Source: Patescibacteria group bacterium (GTDB taxonomy: Bacteria > Patescibacteriota > Microgenomatia > UBA1400 > JAHJAY01). Taken from it: 45,315 bases of DNA. The DNA lies in assembly GCA_018813815.1 (NCBI GenBank), contig JAHJAY010000019.1, positions 1 through 45,315 of the forward strand, written 5' to 3'. A program made the translations under genes and the position numbers. Numbering within the stretch: position 1 is the stretch's first letter; every line of letters begins with the position of its first letter. Under the pieces are notes generated by a model. The model had not been told where the DNA came from. It worked only from the letters and a program-made list of their open reading frames with translations, and did not search any database. Below, in pieces: positions 9,542 through 20,200 of the stretch.

Positions 9542-10331
9542 CCGCTCAATCAAAATTTGGGGAGCGAATACAGTTCGGGTGACACCGAGGCATTTCGGCG
9601 CTTTGAGACTCAAGTATGCGCTTGAGGCCTTAGTTAATATTCAGGGCAGGGTTTTGGAAATTGGTTGTGGGGCCGGCGCTTTTACCCGGGCAATCAAACA
9701 TTATCGACCGGATTTGGAAATTCTCGGTACGGATATTAATCCTGATGTAATTAAATTAGCCCAGAAAAAAGACCGGAAAAATGTTTATCAAAAAGCCGAT
9801 GTTGAGCAATTAAGTTTTAAAGCCAACTCTTTTGATGCGGTTTTGGCTTTTGATGTAATTGAACATTTAAAAAATCCTCAACTGGCTTTTTCAGAGATTT
9901 TTCGAGTTTTAAAACCCGGGGGCCGGCTCCATGTTTCAATTCCTTTAGAGGCTAATTTTTTGACTTTACATGGTTTAGGTTTACGCTTGGGTTTTAAACC
10001 TAAGCAGGTTTATGCTGATCATTGCCAACAGTTTTGTTTAAACGACATTGTCGGCTTGCTTAAAAAAGCTGGTTTTAACTCAATTACTTGGTGTTATAGC
10101 GGTTATTTTTTCTTTCAACTAATGGATTTTATTTACTTTAGCTGGTTAAGTTTAATAAAAAAATCCACCCATCATACGGTTGAAGGTTATGTTGCAACCG
10201 CTTCACCGGGGTTGCTGAAAAGCCTTCTGAGTGGTTTAGCGGCGGTTTTAGCTCTGATTTCCTATTTTGAATCATACTTATTAAAAAAGTTACCCGGGCA
10301 AATCGGCCATTTTTCCGCTGAGAAAAAATGA
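9528..10331 (+). CDS. Class I SAM-dependent methyltransferase
   Basis: Motif I, VLEIGCGAGAF, at residues ~42-52 binds SAM; GTDIN near residue 66 is the acidic ribose-binding end of strand 2; AFDVIEHL near residue 106 and VLKPGGRL complete the Methyltransf_11 pattern. The C-terminal third adds hydrophobic stretches that may sit on the membrane. One of five methyltransferases in this cluster, so O-methylation of a sugar is the likely role. Its stop overlaps the next start (ATGA). Confidence 0.82.
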   Translation: MKQSSRSIKIWGANTVRVTPRHFGALRLKYALEALVNIQGRVLEIGCGAGAFTRAIKHYRPDLEILGTDINPDVIKLAQKKDRKNVYQKADVEQLSFKANSFDAVLAFDVIEHLKNPQLAFSEIFRVLKPGGRLHVSIPLEANFLTLHGLGLRLGFKPKQVYADHCQQFCLNDIVGLLKKAGFNSITWCYSGYFFFQLMDFIYFSWLSLIKKSTHHTVEGYVATASPGLLKSLLSGLAAVLALISYFESYLLKKLPGQIGHFSAEKK

Positions 10332-13309
10332 AAAAACTAATCAAGCTTATTTGGTTGGCAATCAAGAGTTTTTGGCAATTTGGCCATTTAGTTATCGCTA
10401 TAGCAATTATTGCTGCGATCGCTTATTTTCTTGGCTATCCTTACCTTCAAGCCATCAGAGGGAGCGACAGCTTTTATCACCTAACTAATGTTTTTTGGGT
10501 TAATAAGTTTTTCCCCAAACTTCCTTATTGGTATCCACTGCAAAATGGTGGCGTAGTGCCAATTTGGGGCTACCCTCATTTAACCTATTTTTTAGTGGTG
10601 ATTATTCATCGACTTACTTCATTGAGCTTAATTAGCGCCTGGCAAGTTTTGGGTTGGCTGTCAGTGCCGTTAACTGCTTTTGGTCTTTATCTTTTTGTGG
10701 CCACCCGGTTAAAAAATCAAACCATGGCCTTGATTGGTTCAGTTTTGTATTTATTAGCGCCAATTACTTGGGTTTGGTTATTTGATTGGGGATTTTATAC
10801 TGAGTCAGTTTCTTATATTTTTGTTTTTCCTACTTTAATTTTCTTGGACACTTTTTTGGTAAAGAAAAATTGGCTTGGCCGGTTGTCTTTATTTTTAACC
10901 TTGATTTTATTGGTTTTGACATTTTTAGCCCACCCGGCGACTTTTTTTGTTACTGTCGTTATCGGAGCAGTACTTATTTTTTTCCAAAACTTATCAATAA
11001 AACCCCGGTCTTTTAGCCGGATTGCCGGCAAGTCAGTTTTAACCCCTTTACTTTTATTAAGCGCGACTTTGTTATTGCTTGGTTTTATCATTTTTGACTT
11101 TTATTCTTATGCTGGCCGGGTGTCTCCAGCACCAGCAAAACACGATAAGGCAGTTTTTCTAGAAGGTTATCCGACTCCGGTGGGTTCACTGCTGGGGTTA
11201 GAAATTATTCCCTCAACTGAATTTAAAGTCGGCCATCGCAATATTGTTGTGCCCATGGCTATTTGGCTGCCGGCGATTGCCGGGATAGTGGCTGGTTTGA
11301 TTTATGCACCCAAGATTTTTGGTTTGGGCTTATTAGCTGCTTGGCCGGTGGTTTTTTTCCGCTGGCCGATTTTATCCTGGTATGCTCACCGCTATATTCC
11401 TTTTATTGGTTATGTAATCAATCATCGCACAATTTTAATTTTTATTCGTTTGTTGGCTCCGGTAGTGGCCGCTTTTGGTATTTGGGGTGTGTTTAAACTT
11501 CTTATTGATTTGCCGACTTTTTGGATAAAAAAGGGCTGGCTCTTGAGATTTAGGCAATTGATTACTGTTGTTTTTACCAGCATTGCTTCAATTGGTTTGG
11601 CCGGCTATTTAATTGTTTTTTTAGCTAACAAGCCTGATAAATTATGGCAGCCAACTCAAGTGCGTTACGGGCCGCAGGCTTTTGACATTCGGGACCCGTT
11701 TTTTAAGATTGAAGATAAGGAAGAATTGGCTAAGTTAAAGCCGGAAGAGACAGGCAAGAACTTTATGGCTTATTTGCAAGATATAAATAATTGGCCCCGA
11801 CCCAAGCTGGTAGAAGAGCTGGACCAGCCGCTCACCGGATTTTCTGATTTTATTGCCCAACACAAGGACGAGCCGTTTTTAAGGGTTGATGTTTCACCCT
11901 TTTTGGGTGGAGTAGTCCAAACCTTAAATCTTGAAAGCGAAATCAGCCAGATAAATCTTTATGCGATTACTTTATCTTTGCTTGAGCCTTATTGGGGCTA
12001 TGAGCAGCAGGTTTTCTTTTCAGAAAACACTGGCAATACAATTAATGTTAATAATTTGGCCCAGTGGTTTGGTATTAAGTATTTGTTTTTAAGCCCCCAG
12101 TTGGATTTTATTGATAAGTATGCGGCTGATACGGATCACTGGCAGGAAATTGATGAAGTTGGTATTTGGCAGTTTAGCCAGCCAACTGAGCTTTATTCTT
12201 GGACCGTAGATAAGCCTGTTGTTTTAGTAATTGGCTCAACCGAAAAAGCTGCTTTTGAACCGGTTTTTCGAGCTTCAGTTAATGGTGCTTATAATTATGC
12301 TGACGGTTTGTTGGTTCAAGGCAAAGCCAATGTTGATGATTATTCACTGGCCGAACTTAAACAATTTGATGTTCTATTGTTATTTGGTTATAACTACAAA
12401 AGTCAAAGCAAAGCTTATCGTCTACTGGATCAATATGTTGCCCAAGGCGGTAATTTGTTTATCAGTACGGGCTGGCAGTATGTTGATGCTGATTGGCAGT
12501 TGGATAAAGCGCCGGATTTTTTCCCGGTAACTGATTTGATTTGGTCAACTGACTATGGAGCAGGGGAACAGTTGGTTTTAGAAGATCAAGCCATTGGCGG
12601 ACAGCTTCAAGTGGCTGATTTTGCTCCTTTAGCTTGGAATGATAATGCCTGGGGGATTTCTATTCCGGTAGTTGGTAAGCGTGACTGGGCGAGAACGGTT
12701 TTAAGTATTAGCGGCAAGCCGTTGGTGGCAGCCGGCGAATATGGCGAAGGCAAAGTGATTTGGACTGGTTTAAATATTTTTGGCCATTTGAACACTTATG
12801 ATTTTAATGAGGCGGAAATGGTTTTTTTGGGTAATCTGTTGCGTTGGTTCGGCGCTGGGTCTTTGGCTGAAGAACAAGCTCAAAGCCAAAAATTGCTGGT
12901 TACCCGAGAGCATCCTGATCAAGTCGATTTTGAGTTTCAAGCAACCGCTGATCAACCCTCAATTCTTTATTGGCGGGAAGCTGAATTTCCCAATTGGCAA
13001 GCAACCCTGTCTCACCCTAGCGGTGCCAAAGAAAAGATTGACATTTATCGGGCTGGGCCTGGTTTTATGTTAATGCGTTTGCCGCCGTTGGAGCAGGGCA
13101 GTAGACTTCAGCTGGCTTTTAAACCAGGTGGCAGAACCTATTTGGGTAGAATTTTAAGCTTGTTTGCTTTAATAATTTTGTTGATTTATGTTGTAATTGG
13201 CAAACGAATGACTTTTGTGATTAACCGTTTTTTAACCCTGTTTCGCCAGCGGTTCAAAAAAAGATTCAGCAAATTAAAACAAACCTTTGATAATGAAGAA
13301 GACTACTAA
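10328..13309 (+). CDS. Giant membrane protein 1: GT-C-like half plus external GATase1-like half
   Basis: The first ~440 residues hold about 12 membrane helices of the PTPS-related type, with an Asp-containing first external loop (GSDSFYH, residues ~45-51) at the place where GT-C enzymes keep their catalytic acid. Residues ~445-625 form an external linker domain. Residues ~628-840 have the alternating pattern of a class I glutamine amidotransferase-like Rossmann fold (PVVLVIGS, FDVLLLFGY, GGNLFISTGWQY, GEGKVIWTGLNIFGH) without a visible Cys-His pair. A beta-rich segment, one more helix and a basic tail (residues ~960-993) end the protein. Two paralogues follow. Transfer of a sugar or assembly of the glycan at the outer face is inferred. 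Confidence 0.65.
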   Translation: MKKLIKLIWLAIKSFWQFGHLVIAIAIIAAIAYFLGYPYLQAIRGSDSFYHLTNVFWVNKFFPKLPYWYPLQNGGVVPIWGYPHLTYFLVVIIHRLTSLSLISAWQVLGWLSVPLTAFGLYLFVATRLKNQTMALIGSVLYLLAPITWVWLFDWGFYTESVSYIFVFPTLIFLDTFLVKKNWLGRLSLFLTLILLVLTFLAHPATFFVTVVIGAVLIFFQNLSIKPRSFSRIAGKSVLTPLLLLSATLLLLGFIIFDFYSYAGRVSPAPAKHDKAVFLEGYPTPVGSLLGLEIIPSTEFKVGHRNIVVPMAIWLPAIAGIVAGLIYAPKIFGLGLLAAWPVVFFRWPILSWYAHRYIPFIGYVINHRTILIFIRLLAPVVAAFGIWGVFKLLIDLPTFWIKKGWLLRFRQLITVVFTSIASIGLAGYLIVFLANKPDKLWQPTQVRYGPQAFDIRDPFFKIEDKEELAKLKPEETGKNFMAYLQDINNWPRPKLVEELDQPLTGFSDFIAQHKDEPFLRVDVSPFLGGVVQTLNLESEISQINLYAITLSLLEPYWGYEQQVFFSENTGNTINVNNLAQWFGIKYLFLSPQLDFIDKYAADTDHWQEIDEVGIWQFSQPTELYSWTVDKPVVLVIGSTEKAAFEPVFRASVNGAYNYADGLLVQGKANVDDYSLAELKQFDVLLLFGYNYKSQSKAYRLLDQYVAQGGNLFISTGWQYVDADWQLDKAPDFFPVTDLIWSTDYGAGEQLVLEDQAIGGQLQVADFAPLAWNDNAWGISIPVVGKRDWARTVLSISGKPLVAAGEYGEGKVIWTGLNIFGHLNTYDFNEAEMVFLGNLLRWFGAGSLAEEQAQSQKLLVTREHPDQVDFEFQATADQPSILYWREAEFPNWQATLSHPSGAKEKIDIYRAGPGFMLMRLPPLEQGSRLQLAFKPGGRTYLGRILSLFALIILLIYVVIGKRMTFVINRFLTLFRQRFKKRFSKLKQTFDNEEDY

Positions 13310-16300
13310 ATTATTGGTTTGGTTGGTTGAGGCAATAGTTCGGCTGGGCTATATGGTTATTGCCATAGTAATAATTGTGGCCATAGCCTACTGGTTGGGC
13401 TATGACTTTCTTTTTAGTCTCAAAGGTGGTGATACGGCCCACAACCTGTCAATTATTTACTGGTTTAATCATTGGTATCCCCAAATTCCCAAATGGTACC
13501 CGCTTCAGGGCGGGGGAGTTTCTTTGGTTCATGGTTATCATTTTTTAGCTCATTTAATGACTGTTTGGCTTCATCGTTTAACCAGCCTAAGTTTAGAAAA
13601 TGCTTATCAAGCGTTGGGTTTTGCCTCTGTGCCATTAACTGCTTTAGGGATTTATTTTTTTGTTTGGACCCGTTTAAAAAATCAAACCGCTGCCTTGCTG
13701 GCCGGTGTTTTTTATTTTCTTTCACCCATAACTTGGGTTTGGTTGTTTGATTGGGGTTTTTATGGTGAAGCGGTATCTTATTTTTTTATTCCACCGGCGC
13801 TAATCTTTTTTGACATTTTTTTCACTGCCTGGCTTGAACGCCGGGTTAATTTTTGGGCTCGATTGAGCTTGATAGTCGGCGTAGTTTTTTTAATGTTGCT
13901 TTGGATGACTCACGCGATTGCTTTTCTGGGTATAGTTTTCTTTTTCCCGGTTTACGGCCTGTTGTATCCTTTAATTTCAACTAAAACCCAGCGGTTCAAA
14001 AACGCCTTCCGGGGGTTAGTGGCGGTGTTTATTTTTTTAGCGGCAACTTATTTATTAGCTGCTTTCCATGAGCTTCACTTTCAATACTATTCTTTACAAT
14101 CGCAAACTGCGGGTCAGGCAAGTAGGGAATTTTTTTTAACTGATGCCGCTGAATGGTATTTTCGGCCCTTTTTAAGTTTAGGTGAGATTCCGGTTGAAAA
14201 CCGGCGTTATGCTGAGCGCAATGTTGCTTTAGCAGTGCCGGTTTGGGCCCTGGCTTTATTGGGTTTAATTGCCGCTTGGCCGCTGTCGAAAAAATTGTTT
14301 GTTATTGGACTTTATAGTTTGTTTAGTTTTATTTTTATTTACAACCCAATACCGGTTTGGCGGATTCTTAATTTAACCGGCGCTCAGCATTATCGCCCTT
14401 TGATTATTTGCTTAAGAGTGTTTTTACCGATACTGGCGGCTTTTGGAGTAGCCGCTTTGCCTCAATTAGCCGGATCAATTTGCTTTTTTTGGCGCCGGTT
14501 TTTAAATAAAAGTCTGGCTCGGCTAGTTTTGATTCTCCAGTCACTATTAGTCGCTGTTGCCACTTTAACTCTTGGGATTGTAGTGATTGTTGGTTGTCGT
14601 TATTATGCCACTCTACCGTCATATATCCGTTATGGTCCACAGCTGATTAATTTTGAATTGGTTGATGATCAGCAGTGGCCCTATCTTTGCCCTGACCAAC
14701 AAAACCCTTTTAAGCCTCGGTTTTGTCAAATGCCGACAAAAACCAAGATTGATTTGAAACAACTTAGCTATCTTTGTGAACCTTGGCAAGCTGACTTAAC
14801 ATTGCCAAGTAAGCCCGAGTTTTGTGAGAAAAAGCCGAGTGGGGCGAGTTTAGATGAGTTGTTTAATCAGTGTTATAACAATACCGCCTCAGCTGAAACC
14901 ACTCATTTCTGCCCAGCAGTGCTTCAACCCTGGCAACTAAAATTGTCCTTAGCTAATTGGCCTCAACCAAAATTAACCGCTGATCGCTCAATTTTTAAAT
15001 CTGGATTAGAAGAGGAATTTTTGTCGCTTAAAACCGAAAATGAACCTGTCCGGCTTGATGTTTCACCTAATCTTGGCGGTGTGACCCAAACCTTTAACAT
15101 GGAAAATTATAGCGATAGTATGCTTAATCTTTGGGGTTATCAAGCCTCTTTGAACCATTCTTACTGGGGCTATCAACAGAACAGTTTTTATGGCAAAGGC
15201 AATAGTCCGGCGCAGGTGGCCAATGTGGCTCAATGGTTTGGCGCTCAGTATGTTTTACTTAATGAGGGGGCTGATCCCCCGGAAAACTTTACTCAAGATC
15301 CTGAACATTGGCAGGAGCTTAGTCCCAGCATTTACCGGTTTAAAACCCGGCTCAAACCTTATAGTTATACTACTAATAAACCAGTGATTTTGGTGATTGC
15401 CAGTCATGAGCAGGCGGCTTATGAAACTTTTTTCCGCCTGGCTAATCTTGGAGTTTTACCTTATGAGTCAGCCTTTTTAGTTTTAGGTCAAGAGCGGGTT
15501 GATGCTTATTCTTTGGCTGAACTTGAACAGTTTGATGCGCTGGTTTTGTTCGGTTACAGTTACAAGCGTCAAGCTAAGGCCTTTGGTTTATTAGACAACT
15601 ATCTTAAGCAGGGGGGTAAGGTTTTTCTTTCAACTGGTTGGCAGTATATTGATGCTGATTGGCAACTGGAAAACGCGCCGGATTTTATGCCAGTGACTGC
15701 TTTAAGCTGGTCAAAAAATATAGATTCAAGTGCTGAGTTTAAACTTGAAGATGATTCGTTGAACCAAATCAAAACCAGCCAATTTGACCCGCTGGTTTGG
15801 GGGGATCAGCCATGGGGAGTTTCTTTAGCGGCTCAAGTTCGGCCTTGGGCTAAAACTCTGCTTAGTATCAATAGCCAGCCGATTGTTGTCAGTGGTGATT
15901 ATGGTCAGGGGAAGATTGTGTGGACCGGGCTTAATTGGCCGGGGCACATCAGCACTTATAATGATAATCCTGAAGAAATAAAATTTTTACAAACAGTTTT
16001 TCAAGCTTTATTGACTAGTGAGGTTAATGATGAATTAGTGCAGACAGAGCAGGTGACTGTTAAAAGAGACTTTCCTGATAAAGTTGAAGTGGTCTTTTCC
16101 CAAACAGCTGAGCCGGGTAATTTTTATTGGCGCGAAAGCTATCATCCTGATTGGCGAGCTTATTGGTTGAGTAATGATAAAAAAACCCGGTTGCCAATCT
16201 ACCGGGCGGGCCCGCTTTATCAACTGGTTTTTACTCCTGCGGCTAAGGTTGGTGACCGTTTGATTTTTGAGTATCACCCCCGATTAAGAGGGGTTCTGGC

Positions 16301-16457
16301 CAATCTAATTTCCGCTTTGACTTTAATTGGTTTGTTAATTTATTTAATTAAAGGTAGTCTGGCCTTTGGTTGGTCAAAAAAAGCTCTGGGAAAAATTCAT
16401 CAGCCAATCAGCAAAAAAATTAAAACTTGGCGTCAAACATGGGAGGAAGACGAGTGA
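13293..16457 (+). CDS. Giant membrane protein 2: paralogue with a paired-cysteine insert
   Basis: Same architecture as its upstream neighbour: ~12 membrane helices with GGDTAHN in the first external loop, an external linker, then a GATase1-like domain (PVILVIAS, FDALVLFGY, GGKVFLSTGWQY, GQGKIVWTGLNWPGH) and a membrane-anchored basic tail. It uniquely carries an insert at about residues 462-547 with three cysteine pairs. ATG 13293 is chosen over a TTG at 13287; both lie inside the previous gene, giving a 17-nt overlap. The two proteins share long near-matching blocks, so tandem duplication followed by divergence is likely. The last codons hold a GGAGG site for the following GTG start. Confidence 0.65.
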   Translation: MKKTTKLLVWLVEAIVRLGYMVIAIVIIVAIAYWLGYDFLFSLKGGDTAHNLSIIYWFNHWYPQIPKWYPLQGGGVSLVHGYHFLAHLMTVWLHRLTSLSLENAYQALGFASVPLTALGIYFFVWTRLKNQTAALLAGVFYFLSPITWVWLFDWGFYGEAVSYFFIPPALIFFDIFFTAWLERRVNFWARLSLIVGVVFLMLLWMTHAIAFLGIVFFFPVYGLLYPLISTKTQRFKNAFRGLVAVFIFLAATYLLAAFHELHFQYYSLQSQTAGQASREFFLTDAAEWYFRPFLSLGEIPVENRRYAERNVALAVPVWALALLGLIAAWPLSKKLFVIGLYSLFSFIFIYNPIPVWRILNLTGAQHYRPLIICLRVFLPILAAFGVAALPQLAGSICFFWRRFLNKSLARLVLILQSLLVAVATLTLGIVVIVGCRYYATLPSYIRYGPQLINFELVDDQQWPYLCPDQQNPFKPRFCQMPTKTKIDLKQLSYLCEPWQADLTLPSKPEFCEKKPSGASLDELFNQCYNNTASAETTHFCPAVLQPWQLKLSLANWPQPKLTADRSIFKSGLEEEFLSLKTENEPVRLDVSPNLGGVTQTFNMENYSDSMLNLWGYQASLNHSYWGYQQNSFYGKGNSPAQVANVAQWFGAQYVLLNEGADPPENFTQDPEHWQELSPSIYRFKTRLKPYSYTTNKPVILVIASHEQAAYETFFRLANLGVLPYESAFLVLGQERVDAYSLAELEQFDALVLFGYSYKRQAKAFGLLDNYLKQGGKVFLSTGWQYIDADWQLENAPDFMPVTALSWSKNIDSSAEFKLEDDSLNQIKTSQFDPLVWGDQPWGVSLAAQVRPWAKTLLSINSQPIVVSGDYGQGKIVWTGLNWPGHISTYNDNPEEIKFLQTVFQALLTSEVNDELVQTEQVTVKRDFPDKVEVVFSQTAEPGNFYWRESYHPDWRAYWLSNDKKTRLPIYRAGPLYQLVFTPAAKVGDRLIFEYHPRLRGVLANLISALTLIGLLIYLIKGSLAFGWSKKALGKIHQPISKKIKTWRQTWEEDE
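14680..14935 (+). repeat. Three-pair cysteine insert inside giant membrane protein 2
   Basis: Three successive units each carry two cysteines 13-17 residues apart: YLCPDQQNPFKPRFCQ, then YLCEP through PEFCEK, then QCYNN through THFCP. The first two units share the YLC start and the P-x-FC end, so they look like a degenerate internal repeat. The region is predicted to be outside the membrane. Neither paralogue has it at the matching place. Confidence 0.6.
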
Positions 16458-17254
16458 GTCAGGTATCAGCGGAAATTTATTTGCAGCGTTATCTTAGGCT
16501 GACGCCATTATCTCTTGCTTTACAGCGGGCAGTTGAAGCAAAACATTTGGCTAGTGTGGTGCTTAAGCAGCCGACTTTAGATCTCGGTTGTGGTTTTGGT
16601 GAGTTTGCCCAAGTTTTTTTTGACCAGCCAGTGGCGGTTGGTGTTGATATTTGCCCTAAAAAAATCAACCAAGCCAAAAAAACTGGCAAGTATCTTAAAT
16701 TGGTTCAAGCTGATGCTTGTCAATTACCTTTCAAAACAGAGAGTTTTAATTCAGTAATTTCGGTGAGTGCTTTGGAACATATGACCAATCCGAGTAAGGT
16801 TTTAAAAGAAGTCTTGCGGGTTTTAAAGCCGGAAGGTCAATTAGTTTTGACTGTAGTAACTGACAAGTGGGAACAGAACCTATTTTATCCGGAGTTGTTA
16901 CAAAAAGTGGGCTTAAAAAAACTGGCTGATAAATATCGACAGCTATTTAACCAAGTGTTTAAGCATCAACAATTATTGAGTCAATGGGAATGGGAAAAAC
17001 ACGTCCGTCAAGCTGGCTTTGAACTTAAAGTTTCTCAAGCAATAGTTAGTCCGCAGATTGCTCGTTTTTTTGATTTGTTTTTAATCACTGCCTGGCCCGC
17101 TCAGCTGGCCAAAAAGATGGTTGGCCGTCGGGTCGTCTGGCGACCATTGTTTATGATAAGCTTATTAACAAAGGTTTTTAAAAAATATGTTGACGAAACC
17201 GAGCCGGTAGTTGGCACTAATCTTTTTTTAGTGGCGATAAAGTCAGGGAAATAA
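16454..17254 (+). CDS. Class I SAM-dependent methyltransferase
   Basis: The start is taken as GTG 16454 because a strong Shine-Dalgarno site, GGAGG at 16442-16446, sits 7 nt upstream and the GTGA overlaps the TGA of the preceding gene; a TTG at 16427 is an unlikely alternative. Motif I is TLDLGCGFGEF at residues ~40-50, with GVDIC in strand 2 and VSALEHM near residue 105, then VLKPEGQL. The C-terminal half contains amphipathic stretches. It sits between giant membrane proteins 2 and 3, which ties it to the same product. Substrate unknown. Confidence 0.82.
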   Translation: MSQVSAEIYLQRYLRLTPLSLALQRAVEAKHLASVVLKQPTLDLGCGFGEFAQVFFDQPVAVGVDICPKKINQAKKTGKYLKLVQADACQLPFKTESFNSVISVSALEHMTNPSKVLKEVLRVLKPEGQLVLTVVTDKWEQNLFYPELLQKVGLKKLADKYRQLFNQVFKHQQLLSQWEWEKHVRQAGFELKVSQAIVSPQIARFFDLFLITAWPAQLAKKMVGRRVVWRPLFMISLLTKVFKKYVDETEPVVGTNLFLVAIKSGK

Positions 17255-17256
17255 AA

Positions 17257-20200
17257 ATGGCTAAAAAACTATTAAAGTATTTTAAAAACAGCCTAGTTTT
17301 TTTAGGACGCTTAAGTTATTTAGCGTTGGGGAATGGTTTGATTTTGCTGGTGGCCTATTTATTTGCTCACGGAATTTTAGACGGCAAGATCAATCAAGAT
17401 GTGGGCATTTTGGTTGGTAATGACAGCGGCTTTGCTTTGTCACTGGTTTATTGGTTTGACCGATTTTTTCCCAAGATTCCTCTTTGGTACCCTTTGCAAG
17501 GCATGGGTGTTTCTCTTTTTCATAGCTCGCCCATGGCATTGACCTTTTTAATAATTTTACTTAAGCGTTTAACTCAACTGACTGCGGTTGAGTGGTTTCG
17601 GATTTTATCTTTTGTTACCTTTCCTTTAACTGCTTTTGGAATTTATCTTTGGACATGGGTACGTCTTAAGCACCAAACGATTGCTTTAATTGCCGCTTTA
17701 TTCTTTTTGCTTTCTCAGGCTTCTTGGCTTTTTCAAGCCCTGCATGGTATTTTTGCCCAGAGTTTTTCTCTTGTTTTAGTGGCGCCGGTTTTTTTGTTTT
17801 TTGATTTATTTTTAGAGCGTTGGCTAAAAAAAGAAGGCCAGCGGTTTTCCAGCCGGGTGTTTTTAATCCTGACCATAGGGTTGCTCGGAGTGAATTTTTT
17901 AATCCATGTTGTTGGCGGCGCCATGACAGCTATTGCTTTGATAGCTTGGAGCGGGTTGCGTTTCGGCTTGGTTAAGGGGAAAAGAATTGGTTTTAAATGG
18001 CAGATGCGATCCGGTCTAAGGGGATTTGTTCTGGCGGCGGCGGTTGTCGTTTTAAGTGTTAGCTTAATGGCTTTTTGGCTGGTGCCATTTTCCAGCTACA
18101 GCCGTTTGGCCAATCGGGAGGGGCTTAATACCCGCAGTGTTGGTCAAATTCAAGAAGAGTCGCTAAAAATAAAATCGCTTTTAGGAATTCAAACCCTGGG
18201 CGAGGGTATTTATCGTTATGATTTCTTTTTCTTTGCCGCGCCGGTTTTAGTCTTTTTTGTCATTGGCGTACTGTTGGCTTTTTGGCAGCGGGACAAAAAA
18301 ATAATCAGCCTGGTTTTGATTATTTTCTTTTTTGTTTTTTTGGCCACCAGTCCGATTTATTGGCCCTCTTTAGCTTCATTATTTCAATTTTTCTTTACCA
18401 CAGTTTATTTCCGCGCCTTAATTCCGGTGCTGATTTTTTTGCCGATTGTGGCTGCTTGGGGGAGTTGGACGCTGGTGGCCAGTCTAATTCTGACTCCCTT
18501 TGACCGTTTGACCCAAAAGGCTATGAAGAGAAAAATGCCTGGATGGTTATCACTGAATCTGGTAATTGTTAAGAGTTTTCTTCAACTTATGGTTGCGGGG
18601 CTGGTTTTGAGTTTAGTCTTTTGGTCAGTGGTTAATTTAGACCATCAGCCGCCGCCAAATCCGGATTTTGATAAGAAAAACTATAAATATCAGTTTCAAC
18701 CCTATGGGCCTTCATTGCACAATAATTTTGATACTTTTCTGGAAAACCCCAGAGATTTATTGATCAATTTGCCTAAAATTGAGCTAAGTCGGATAGGCAT
18801 TGAAAATAGAAATGTACTCAACCAGGCGCTAGATGATTGGTTGGCGATTGATAAAACCACGATTCTTGATGTTTCTCCTTATGCTGCTGGCGGAGCGATT
18901 ATGCAGGGAGTTGGTTTAACCAGCGATGCCCGGTTTATTAATCTTTATCATTATTATGCTTCTTTAATCCACCGGATGTGGGGTTATCAGGCAGGAGTGT
19001 TTTACGGTCAAGAGCCGCTCTACCAAAGAACCAATCTTTTAACTGAATTAACTGATTGGTTCGGTTTAAAATATGCTGTTTTGGTGCCCGACATTGACCC
19101 AATTACCAGTAAATATCAAGCTACTGGTTGGCAGCCATTGAAAGAGTTTAATGATTATTCTTTGCGCCAAAAACCAGAACTTGGCCCAACCGTTGGTTCC
19201 TGGGGGATTGTGGCTTGGGAAAATCCTCAGCCCAACGGGCTTATTAGTTTGAGTCAGCGGCCAGTAATTTTGGTGATTAGTGATTTTAGCAAAGAAGGCT
19301 ATGATCAGATTTTTCGGGCAGCTAATTTGGGAGCTTTGCCCTATAAAAAAGCTTGGTTAGTTGAGGGCAGTAAAAACATTGATGATTATTCGCTTGATGA
19401 ATTGGCTGAATTTGATGGCGTGATTCTTCACGGTTATGGTTATAAAAATCGGGTTCGGGCTTGGGAGCGGCTCCAAGAGTATGTTCAAGCAGGGGGCCGC
19501 TTATTTGTTGATACTGGTTGGCAATTTGTGGCTAAAGATTGGGGCAACAAATCCAGCCCGGAATCAAGCTATCTTTTACCCAATTTATTGCCGGTAACTA
19601 AAACCCACTGGGCTGATATTGGTACTTCCTGGGATGGAGTGGCGTTGGCTCAAGACTTAGCGCCAGTTAATTGGGCTCAGTTTGATCTGCCTGCTTGGCA
19701 AGGTAGCCCTTGGGGTATGGCTTTGGCTCAAAGAGCTGATTTGCGCTCCGGAGCCAAACCATTGGTTTGGAAAAATGATGAGATCATGATGGCCCAGTGG
19801 TCAGTTGGCGACGGTGAGGTAATCTGGTCAGGGATAAACATTTTTAGCCATATTAATCAAGAGCTGAATCAGGCAGAAGGTGAATTTTTAGGCACGATAT
19901 TGACAAGTTTTTACTCTTCAAAAGATCAGAGTGAACTTGAGGGGTTTAATTATGAGCGGTTTTCACCGGATGAAGCCAATTTTAGTTTTAACCAAGCTTT
20001 GGATCAACCAGTTTGGCTTTTGTTCCGCGAGGCATCTTCGCCTTATTGGCAAGCTAATTTTGTTAGTGGCGACAAAAAAATCAAATTACCTATTTGGCGA
20101 GCCGGACCGGGATTTGTTTTGGTTAAACTTAATGCAGTTAAACCGGGCGATCAACTTCAGCTTCAGGCACGCTTGAATTTTAAAGACGGTTTATTAGCCA

